From Drosophila persimilis (lineage: Eukaryota > Arthropoda > Insecta > Diptera > Drosophilidae): a stretch of DNA of 64,000 nt. The stretch lies in NCBI RefSeq assembly GCF_003286085.1, contig NW_020825350.1:868001-932000 (forward strand), written 5' to 3'. Under the pieces are notes generated by a model. It was not told the DNA's origin, made no database searches, and saw nothing but the letters and a program-made list of their open reading frames with translations. Position 1 is the first letter of the stretch; the number at the start of each line of letters is the position of its first letter. A program made the position numbers and the translations under genes. This document shows positions 54,807-64,000 of the stretch, one piece after another.

Positions 54807-57116
54807 ATCTGGCTTCGGCCTCCGCTCCGACTTTGGTCTGACCAACGGATAAGGCTGTTTTGTTGCATTTATCTAGACAAATACGCATTTAATTCTGTTA
54901 ATCATGAGTCCCATGGCCAGGAAAACGGGTGCCGCCGCTCTCCCCCAAAATGTGCATTTATAGGAGGCAGCTGCTCTGAGCGGCTCCTCGATAGCTTTAA
55001 GCTCCTGGCTGGCAAACGGCTGCCCTGGACCATGGGTTCTTTTTAAATTGTTGCCCGCTTTTAAGTCAATAGCCAATCTTAGTTTGTTAAGCTGCCTGTT
55101 TCCGTTTACAGTCAAACTGTACTATGTGCAATTATGCTAAAGCTTTTTTCAATAAAAATCCAATCGGTTTATGTAAATTCCTCGCAGTCTATTTGCATTC
55201 CAGCAACTAATTGGGTTTTATAGGGATTTTTTCCTTTACTATTAGCTCTATTTGTTTAACATTTTGCTGTACGAAGGTAACCTAACGCCTAAATGAGAAT
55301 GACATAACTCGCTTAAACGTTGGCTCTTCTGGTAGACAATTTTAAACATATTTTATCCACTTGAAAGATGTTTTCTTTTGATTAGAGTATCGTTTTAATA
55401 TGAAAATTCTTGTTAGGTTGTTAAATTTTTGTATTTATTTAAATAATGCTAATAGCTAGTTAAAACTAAATATTAACAAGTGTTGGAGCTATAGCTACTG
55501 AGGCCTTAAGCTCTAGGGTAATTGGGTTGATTTTATGTACAAAGGTGTTGGGATGAGTATTTACAGTATGCTCGGTTATATTTTGTGAAGGAGATTTGCC
55601 GTGACTAGGAATTTGAGGATAGTTTTGGAATTTGCGTTGATGGGGTTTGAGATCAGTTGCATGGGGTCTTTGTTATTGAACGATAAGGACCTTTGTGAGG
55701 AGAGTAAGGGGCAGGTGTATAGTATATGTATATAGTATATGTTTTGTCAATGTTGTGGGCGTTGGTCAGCTTGGTGTGGCCCAGTCTCAGTCTACGTTAA
55801 GTTGCTAAATTCTTGTCAACGGATCCATGATGGAATTATACAATGTATAATGTATACAATGTATACAATGTATAATTCCATCATGAACGGATCGGTACAT
55901 TTGAAATATCGAATGTGTTCTTTGGTCGTATCAGCGCTGCCAACTGATCTCAAATTGCAAGAGGCTAATTTTCATATAGACATCATGTAGAAATGGCATT
56001 TAATCGATAATAGTGCTATGACGTTAGACTTTTCTAACTTTGCTGTAAAAAGAGAGACAGCATAGTTAGCAAATTTGGATCCAAGAAGTGTAACAATCGC
56101 GCATCTCTGCCGCAGCGCTGCTCCGAGTGCAGCTGAAAAGCCAAGTTGGCACATACATATATTTCTCTCTTTCTCACTGCATGATTCTCCCACAAGTCCA
56201 TGTCGGTTTTTGCAACTAGTCAGTTAGCAAAGTTTTATGCTTTTATTTATATTTCAATTTTATTTTATATTCAATTGCCAATTTAATTTATAAGATTTGA
56301 TGATACTTGGGATGTCGAGCAGCCCTTTTAACCTAAACTATCCTAACCTAGCTGTTTTCGTACTATAGGGTTACTACATATACATATAGGGCTTTTCGAA
56401 GTTTTTAAATAACAAAGTCATCCGATTTATTTCAGTCAGAAGTTTGTTCCTTGTTTTTTAGTTCATAAGTATAGTTCTGCTTGTGCGGTGTGAAATTTTT
56501 TTTTTTACAATTTTCACATTTAGAAGCGGCAGCAATCTGTGAAGCACAGATTTTCCGTGGTGCTACGATCGGCAATTTCTTAAAATTCAACCAGAAGTTC
56601 AAGCTTAGCGTCTGCAAGTGGTACGTAGTTGAAGTGTTCATTTGCCCTGTACATTTTTACATACATATACTGTGGTAACGCATATTTCAGATGATTCCAT
56701 GAAATAGCACTGCTTGCAGTTTGCGCACCTACTAAAAGAAGGTCGTTGCTCAAAACACTGCAGGTCCATTCCATTTGAAATGGAAATACTCAGCCAGAGT
56801 TAGCTGCTTGCTGCTACTCTCAACAGATAATGGAATCCTCACCGATGGTTCTGTGAGTATTTGTGTACAAAGTATTTTTCAATTGATTGATCAACATCTT
56901 TGCTGGCTGAAGATCAATGGGACCACAGCCTCCAATGGAGCGCCAGCAAAAACCGATTCTTCTGTTACTTCGCATGCACCGCCACCACCCATCAAGAAGC
57001 GGATTACAATCTGAAGACCTTGACAGGAGGCAGGATGCTGGACTATAATTTCGACATTTATGTGAGCCATCTCATTACGATCATACCATTTGTCTTTAAG
57101 AACAACATTGTTCTTC
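54807..57116. other. Intergenic region between Dbt and the hairpin
   Basis: It starts with the Dbt 3' UTR (AATAAA near 55153). It also contains a 60-bp palindrome (55826–55885), a poly-T at 56500 and short unassigned ORFs (56775–57014). No gene is recognised. Confidence 0.5.
55826..55885. repeat. Perfect-arm palindrome
   Basis: 16-bp perfect inverted arms (CATGATGGAATTATAC and its complement) surround a 28-bp centre made of AATGTATA/GTATAC repeats. Confidence 0.85.
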
Positions 57117-57199
57117 ACTGCTGCTGCTGGAGTGGTAACCTCAGCCAGTTGAAGCCTTGATCCTCAACTGGCTGGTGAAGCCACTGCAGCAGCAACAGT
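57117..57199 (+). ncRNA. miRNA-like hairpin candidate
   Basis: An 83-nt stem-loop: arms 57117–57152 and 57164–57199 around an 11-nt loop. By hand, 31 of 36 opposed positions pair (GU allowed), with one 2-nt internal loop and three single mismatches. Uninterrupted core pairs are GCCAGTTGA/TCAACTGGC. The outer part pairs CTG repeats with CAG repeats, which could inflate the stem. Either strand could be the transcript. I do not recognise a known miRNA seed. Confidence 0.5.
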
Positions 57200-60100
57200 C
57201 CAGATTAATCTTGTTATTAAAGTCAAAGGTAGGATCGGAGCGAAGGGAAGTCTGGACTTTGAATATTTACTGATATTGTTTATATAAAGTAAAATTCGGA
57301 CTCGGACTCATTTAAAAAAGAATTAAGTATAATCGAGAATGAGCTGTCCCACGCTACAACAGCCATCAATATTTTGTAACTATCGCTGGCATCTACATGA
57401 AAAATCAGATAGTCATTTAAGTGCGAAAAGATGTGGTGATTATCTTTATAGAAAATCGTTTTTCACAACAGCTTGTCTTTTGACTGTTTGCTTCTACACT
57501 ATTTATATGATGACGTTATAAATGGTTGTCAAATTCGTTAAAAAAATTCGTCTTACATGCTTCACTGTGCGCCGGATGCAAATTCGATACTATCGACGAT
57601 TTTGCTGTAATGGGATTTGCTTTAACATAATCTATGCTGAGCCCATGTTTTGCGGTTTGTTTGCAGCATACATTGGCATACAATTGGCAATTATATCGCT
57701 CCAGGAGCATGGGGCTTATGTGGATCCATTTCCCATGGAAACAGCAGCATAGTATCGATGGTCGTTCCAGTATCGGAGCTTATCTACATGCTACTATCCA
57801 TTTCGCTACTACATCAATTATTACATCGGCCTTTCATTTTTGTTGCGTCTGTAGTATCTTTTCCTGTACAAAATTGTACAAATTATTATTATTTGTCTGT
57901 GATTTATCTCCCATCTCTTCGATGGTCGAAAAAAAACCAAAAACATTGTATGCACAATTCCAAACCTATCGATATTATTGAAAGTGGTGTCGATGATTTT
58001 GCAGCCTACAGACGCGCACATGCGCAGGCTGGAATTCTCCGAGAATCCAACAAGTGCGGCATGGAAATGGCAATGGATGTGCGGCTCATGCTCGCACACT
58101 CGCGCACACTTTCCAGCCGACATCAGCAGTGGAGGAATTTCAACATTCGGCGGGGAAATAGAATAGCCAAACCAACACCACCACACCACACAAGCTCTGG
58201 TTGTGGGCGAAGAGGGGGCGTGTGGTGTGTGGCTGGTTCGGTTGGTTGGCACTGGCGTCCTTTCCGGACTGTCAGTCACACCACGACCAGCGCAGTCAGC
58301 ACACACGACAAGCTGAATTCACGGCTCTGTGCCAGCGACGTGCGAAGAAAAGCCAAAGGAAAAAGGAGAGAAAATAACAGCTACTCTAATTTGTTCATCT
58401 GCTTTGTATTTTTTTGCTGTTCAGTGATACCATAGAGAGCAGAAAGTTAATTATTCTCAAAGTGGTACATATTGCTAATATTTCTGCAGTTGCTGTTTGG
58501 GCTGCTCATCTGGTGCTGCCATCTCGCAATGTAAACAGAATGCAACAGCAACCAATCATCACCCATTTTCAATAATTAAAAGTTGGGAAAACAATAATTA
58601 GTTAATAAAATAAAGAGGTAAGTTATGGAATTTCATTTTATACGCATACATACACGCTTGGCCTGCCGCAGCATTGTGTCTGTATGTAAATGTATGTATG
58701 TAGGCGTGTATAGAACAAGAAACGGTATTTTTGTTGGTGCTGCGCTGGTTCTGAGCTGCTTTTCTGCTCTCTTCCCCTTCTCTGCTTTGCTTTTTCTGCT
58801 GTTTATTTGTGTGCTCGAGAGCGTGTGTGTATTTTTTTTGTGCTTAACGATTTTCCAGTGACCTTGTTGCGTACGCAAGAGCGTACAAATTTGTGCATGT
58901 GTGTGTGTGTGTGAGTGCTGCTGCTGCTTAGCCTTGTACTCCCACCCATCGCCGCCTCAAGCTGAATCCACATTCTGCTTTTGCCTTCCTCTTTCCACAC
59001 ACACACAGAGAGAGATTGTATGTATTTCCCTTCTGCGCATATACATTTTTGGGGCCGACATTTTCGTAGCATAGCTTGGAGCGCAATAGGAATTTATGCG
59101 GGAGCTTCGAGAGCTCCGATATCCCAGGAATTTTCACTTGGCATATTGCTTGCTCCCTGAATTGGAATGTGTATGTGCATAAAGCAGATAGAACGAGGAG
59201 TGGGAGTGGAAGTGGGAGTGGAAGTGGGTGAGTGTGTGGCCGGATTGATAAGACCAACCTTTTGTGGCCTTGATGATACGGCCTGACTGCGAGTGGTGTG
59301 CAATGCCGTTGGTTAATGATGATTATGATGTGGCTGGACACCAGTGGCCAGGTGGGGGCCAGGGAATGCAATTGCCGAGCCCTTTATTGATTTTATGATA
59401 CCACCAGGCCGGAGGCACGTGCAGGGGCAACAACAAGTCATTCACACCACATGCAGAACGGATAAGGACTTGGGCAGAGGAATGGAATGGAACAGAATGG
59501 AAGCTATGACACTAAATGGAAATTGCAAAGCAAAGCAGACAGCGAAACTGACTGACTGGCTGACTGACAGAAAGACAGACACACAGACACACAGGCACAC
59601 AGACAGACAGACTGCCAGTCATGGCCGCCCACTGAAGAGCCTGTGTCCGCTTCGCTTCGCTCCCCTCCCCTCGCCCCAACTCTAAGTGGCCCGAGTGATG
59701 ACAGCAGAGAGCCGCTTGCAAAGCAGATGCCTTCCCGTCTCCTCGGTCTTGGCTCCTTTCCCCTTTCATCGCGGCACACGTACATAATTCAGACAAGAAA
59801 TTCCACTGCACACTTAGGGCGCTCTGCACGAGCTGACTGAAAGATCCGTGGGTTTCTTAGCCACACCGCATGATGCGCTTCCCCGGCTTTCCTTACACTC
59901 CTTCCTTCTCACTTCACTTGTCTCATGCTCGTACTACATAGTCTTTGTGTTCTTCAATACATTTGCAGTAATGGTGAAGGAGGTGCTTTTCACGATCTGC
60001 ACACTGCATTCTTGCATTTCTCTGGCGTTGTTCGTCGTGGAATCATTTGTGGCATGTTTTGTCGTCCTCCTTCATTTAAGTTTGATTGTTACGTACAAGA

Positions 60101-62791
60101 GGCGATGTAATCCACCAGCTCTAAAGGACGGAAGCCTTAGCTAAGCTGAGTTTCTCCTGTCGCTTCCTGGTCACTTAGAGGATTTCTTTGTGTGAGCACC
60201 ATTTGGGGCATCGCTTCTTGGCAGTCTTGCGTGCGCATTGCGCAACAAGGAGAGGTTTGTCCGCTGTTTCCTGGTCGCTTGAGAGGATTTTCTTTTATAC
60301 TCGTAAATACATACTTCTAAGCGATTTAACGCTTAATCACTGACCAGTTCAAAGTGGAATGTGCCTTGTTACAGATATGCTAACTTTTATTGGGGATGCA
60401 GCTCATGCTCATGCTCATACTCGATCTCAGATCTCACTTAAGTAGCTGGGCAATTTCCTGGGGCAACAGATACAGTCGACTCGACTGCCCTCCCCATCGA
60501 GAGCAGACGGCAGAGGGCAGTCCAAGCGTCACATCTCCAGCTCCAAGGATGATTTCATAATACGCGTACGCAAAGTGCGCACTGCTGTACGACGTTGACA
60601 GTTTTTCGGTTAATGACAGTTTCGCTTTCTGTTTGCTATTTATAACTCCGACCAGAGTGGGTCGGCGGTCGGCGGTCGGCGAAAGTGTGAGCGAGTGAGC
60701 GAGTGACAGCCATCACAACCACAACGACATCCATGCTGATGTCATTCCGCGGGGATCCGCGTGCGGAGTCTGCGGTCTGCTGGGGTCCTTTAAGTGGACT
60801 CCCTCGGACGTACATATATGTACACGTATATTTTCTCGAAAAATAGCCCTACTTGTGGGCGGTCGCGTAGGGGTGGGTTGCGGGGTACTGCAGTAACTGC
60901 TGTATGGCTGCAGCCTTGACATGATTCACCCTGTCATGTTTTAGCTATTGTGGCAGCTGTGTGGGAGGCGAGGCTGGTTGTTCGAGTGGCTGTCCGGCTC
61001 GTCGGGGCTCTGTGTATGCGCTGGTTGACCAGGAGGCTGCGTTTTTACCTCCTCCCAGCATAATGAAGCTTGTCAGCTGCACGGTTCACGGTTCACGCTG
61101 TATTCGTCCCTCCACTTGACGGCGTGTCATCCGTGATGAATGCGCTGATGATGTGGATGTGGATGTTGATGTTGATTTTGACTTTGGTTCGCGTTTTGCT
61201 CTCTTTTTGCTTTCCCCGTTGGCGGTGGCCTTGAGGAAAAGTTCCACCCAGCAATTGCTGGGTGTTTCGCACGCCAAACGTCACCCTTGCATTCCCCTGC
61301 CACAATACCCCAAACCGAAACCCAAACCCTTTGCCATAGCCATAGCCATTCCCACACCCACTCCCACTGCCACTCCCACTCGACTGACGTCAATGGAATT
61401 TGCAATTTCTGATTGGGCGCTTTAAAGTATTTCAGCTTTGACATTCAATTTTCCCAGCTGAGCCCCAATCCGCTTTGTTTGCTGCTCGACGGTCTTCCAG
61501 GCGTCCTTCGGCAGCCCCATCCTGTCATCCGCTCTCTCCTTCGACCTCCTCGTTTGGTTGCGCCTGCGGCAAGGTCAGCAGCCAACAAAGAGCAGGCCAC
61601 TGACTTGACTTGACTGAGCCTTGGACGGAGCATCCTTGACGGAGTATGGGAGTTTGTTGTATGGTTGCTTTAGGGAATGGAATCATTTGATTGGACATTC
61701 CATTCCATTTCCATTCAACGAATCTTTAAGAGTGCGAATCAAATGATAATCTGATAGTGCAGGCTCGGAACTTTTTATTATTCTTCTTATTATTATTGTT
61801 AAAAGGACTTATCGAACTTGAATTATGTGGAAGATCTCTTTATGCTTAGGCTTTAAAGTGCCTCATTAGCGATTTGGCGGGTCTTGTTGTCCCCAAATGC
61901 AGTGCAGGGCCTTCACATAGGATGTGTTCCGATGTTTCCTGCTCTATTTCAAGGATATACAGATGTCTGTCAGATATCTATTTAAAGTTTTTTATTTAAA
62001 ATTATTCAAGCTAAGACGTCGCATCGACCTCTATTCTCTGGCTACTCAGGGTTGACAAATTCCTGGGCATGCCATTGGCCCACACTGTCGTTTCAGTACT
62101 TGACATTCTATTGCTCCATAATGTCCGAATGTCGTCCCAATGGGAGCCCACAGAACTGTTTGGGAGTCATTACATTCTATTAGTTTCAATAGCGCTTGGG
62201 ATTAGGTTCCTTTTTTGAGTTCCAGCCCATTTGAATGTATGCGTGCACACGTATTATCACGCATATGAGCTGTAAGCTTTACCTTCGAATTTTTTAGAGT
62301 ATTGTGACACTTTTTGAAGAAACTTGCCCCACATGATCAGAAGAATTGTTATATCGATCCAGATAGTACCAATGGCTTCGTTTTAGTATCGTTGGAAACG
62401 TTGGAAAATGCAGTTTCCTACGTAGATACGAATATGTCTACATAGGTCAGTCCTTAACGAATAGAAAAGGTATGGTTAGGGATTTTAGTTGCTTCGAATG
62501 GAGAGCATAAGCACAGAATGGCCCCAATGGAGGTCAGGGGGTGGGTCACACCCCAATCCTGGAACACTATGCAATTAATTACAACAGAATTACAGCATGC
62601 GTATTAGCTCTCTCCTTTAATAGGTTGTGTCGGGCTGTCGATGTCCCCTCAAGGATTCTATAGGTGGCCATTCGCTTTCTTAGGAGAGTGGCCTTGGCTT
62701 TAATGGCGGCAGCAGTCGTTGCGGCACTTTTATGAGCTTTGATGTAGTCTGTAGCTTTATGCACTTACCCTCTCGTTCTTTTGCAGCGAGG
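57200..62791. other. Rab3-GEF upstream and intron-like region
   Basis: The sequence around 58150–58400 (TCAGTC initiator-like near 58272, then AAGAAAAGCC-rich) looks like a fly transcription start and 5' UTR, perhaps of Rab3-GEF; the coding exon is preceded by a 5' UTR acceptor at 62786. Simple repeats: GTGGGAGTGGAA at 59200–59229, ACAGACAGAC at 59575–59612, CCCACTCCCACT at 61350–61380. Two copies of CCTGGTC(A/G)CTT(A/G)AGAGGATTT lie near 60166 and 60270. No further gene is supported. Confidence 0.45.
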
Positions 62792-64000
62792 ATGTCGGAC
62801 CAGCAGCGAGCCTCACTCTGCCCCCGCCTGGTCGACTACATGGCCATTGTGGGTGCACACACAACGCCGCCGATGCCCAAGGGACTGCAGGGTCTCAAGG
62901 CCCCGCCGGTGCAGGTAAGCTGGGAATACTCCTTGAGTCCTTGAGTGTACCGCTAATGGAATTCAATTGTGTGTTTGCGACAGGTTCCCGACTTGCTTCG
63001 CCGCTATCCGCCCTCGGACCACGCGGACTTCCCCCTGCCTCTGGACATGGTGTACTTCTGCCAGCCGGAGGGCTGCACCAGCGTGGGACCGCGACGCACG
63101 GGCTCGGCCATCCGCGACATGACTTCGTTCGTGTTCGCTCTGACGGACAAGGACTCGGGGAAAACGCGCTACGGCATCTGTGTGAACTTCTACCGGCCCA
63201 TCGAGCGGCCCAGCACTGTGGCGGGGTCGGCGGCGGCAGGCAACGAGCGACAGGGGAGCGGTGGCCATGCAGCTGGAGGATCGGGAAACGGAGGCCCTGG
63301 AGGAGCTGGCAGCGGACGGGGCGGACGACGCTCGTCCGCTTTCCGGCGGGAGTCGTGGCGCAAGAGCATGGAGCGCAGCTCGGACTCGGCGTTTAGCAGG
63401 CAAGTGTTGTGTGCTTGGCGCTTGGTGGTGACCGGGCCAGGGATTGTCGCTCAGCTACTTCTCAGTCTAATAGATTTCAAACCATTTCCATAATAGTTAC
63501 GGCCTCTTAACTACTTCTAGCGACTACAGAAGTAACGTAGCGCCCAGCGACTCGGATCGTGAACTCACCTCGCGTCGCGACTCTGATCAGCAGCGCCTCC
63601 ATACGCACCACCACCAGCAGCAGCAGCACCACCACCACCAACAACAGTCTGGCAGCGGGCAACAGCCGCCCACATCGGTGCCAAAACTCGGTCTGATGGC
63701 CCCATCTGCGGATTCGGAGTCGGGCGGCAGCCACTCGCCGTCGCCGCGCGCCTCCCGCAAGCGGACTAAGCTGCGCAACCAGTCGCTTACCTCGCTGTGC
63801 ATCATCTCGCACCACCCGTTTTTCACGACCTTCCGCGAGTGCCTCTTTATCCTCAAGAAGTTAATTGATGCTTGCAACGAGTCCTCCTCCCCGAAGCGTG
63901 TCGGAGCCTCGCAGAAGCTCAATCGGGACAACGTGTGGACGGTGCTGACGGGTCACGTCAGCGAGGCGACGCCCTCAATCGTTCTGCATGATGTGCGCGA
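62792..64000 (+). CDS. Rab3-GEF: Rab3 GDP/GTP exchange factor (MADD/DENN), first coding exons, runs off right edge
   Basis: Exons 62792–62914, 62984–63399 and 63521 onward. The product activates Rab3 at synapses and is the fly MADD orthologue. The uDENN region is clear: [42 protein letters not shown]-like [35 protein letters not shown] and later [21 protein letters not shown] Gly/Ser/His-rich low-complexity insert sits between. Intron 2 (63400–63520) begins GCAAGT: only this GC donor gives phase 2 and joins AG|C into Ser before [14 protein letters not shown]; the nearest GT donor leads to a stop after four codons. Acceptor CTTTTGCAG at 62786 indicates an upstream non-coding exon. Confidence 0.93.

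Noticed and set aside
57650..58435. 261-aa ORF with Met-like start
   Set aside because: It starts at a non-ATG codon, shows no domain or codon bias and overlaps a probable 5' UTR.
1..64000. Searches by eye for tRNA, rRNA or CRISPR-like arrays
   Set aside because: None was recognised. The tandem units are gene-scale duplications, not CRISPR, and no cloverleaf was noticed; a tRNAscan run would be decisive.

Overview
This window is eukaryotic: a Drosophila chromosome segment. The genes have 55–90-nt introns with fly-type splice sites. DREF-type TATCGATA boxes, a DINE-1 Helentron, mariner relics and many CATA/TACATATGTA microsatellites are present. The recognisable genes (Usp30, Lsd-2, Cox17, tandem microsomal GST-like genes, Dbt, Rab3-GEF) are, from memory, X-linked in D. 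melanogaster, so this is probably Muller element A. The microsatellite and DINE-1 style would fit the obscura group, but that is only an impression.

Left part (1–8 kb). A minus-strand gene with an acidic E-E-E-H-S-H repeat runs off the left edge. It is followed by a Phf7-type PHD-finger gene (+), Usp30 (-) with four exons, and the start of a TCP11-like gene (+).

Centre (8.15–31.44 kb). A head-to-tail tandem array of four units (5764, 5738, 5758 and 6029 bp) carries, per unit, TCP11-like (+), DCAF10-like (-) and a brummer-type patatin lipase (+). The unit begins inside TCP11 exon 1 and ends inside the lipase. Only the first TCP11 gene therefore keeps its own 5' end, and only the last lipase keeps its 3' end. 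Each of the three internal junctions fuses a lipase 5' fragment to a 5'-truncated TCP11. Lipase copies 1–3 share a 335-bp frameshifting deletion that removes the catalytic Asp-Gly. TCP11 copies 2 and 3 share a 38-nt intron, and copy 4 is frameshifted. DCAF10 alone is an intact ORF in all four units. Shared variants form a mosaic across units, suggesting unequal exchange or gene conversion.

Middle right (31.8–48 kb). A gene-poor stretch holds a DINE-1 element and two decayed mariner copies. Lsd-2 (perilipin, -) follows, with a possible frame-shifting cassette exon, and then a TBCA-like tubulin chaperone (+).

Right part (49–64 kb). This is a dense cluster: two tandem MAPEG genes (+), Cox17 (-), Tma16 (-) and Dbt (+); Tma16 and Dbt share a head-to-head promoter with a DRE. 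After about 8 kb without a clear gene, which includes a strong miRNA-like hairpin at 57117–57199, come the first coding exons of Rab3-GEF (+), which runs off the right edge. Three introns, two in Tma16 and one in Rab3-GEF, appear to use GC-AG splice sites.

Functionally, the window links lipid-droplet genes (brummer-type lipase, Lsd-2) and mitochondrial genes (Usp30, Cox17, Dbt). The DCAF10 amplification may change dosage of a CUL4 ubiquitin-ligase receptor.
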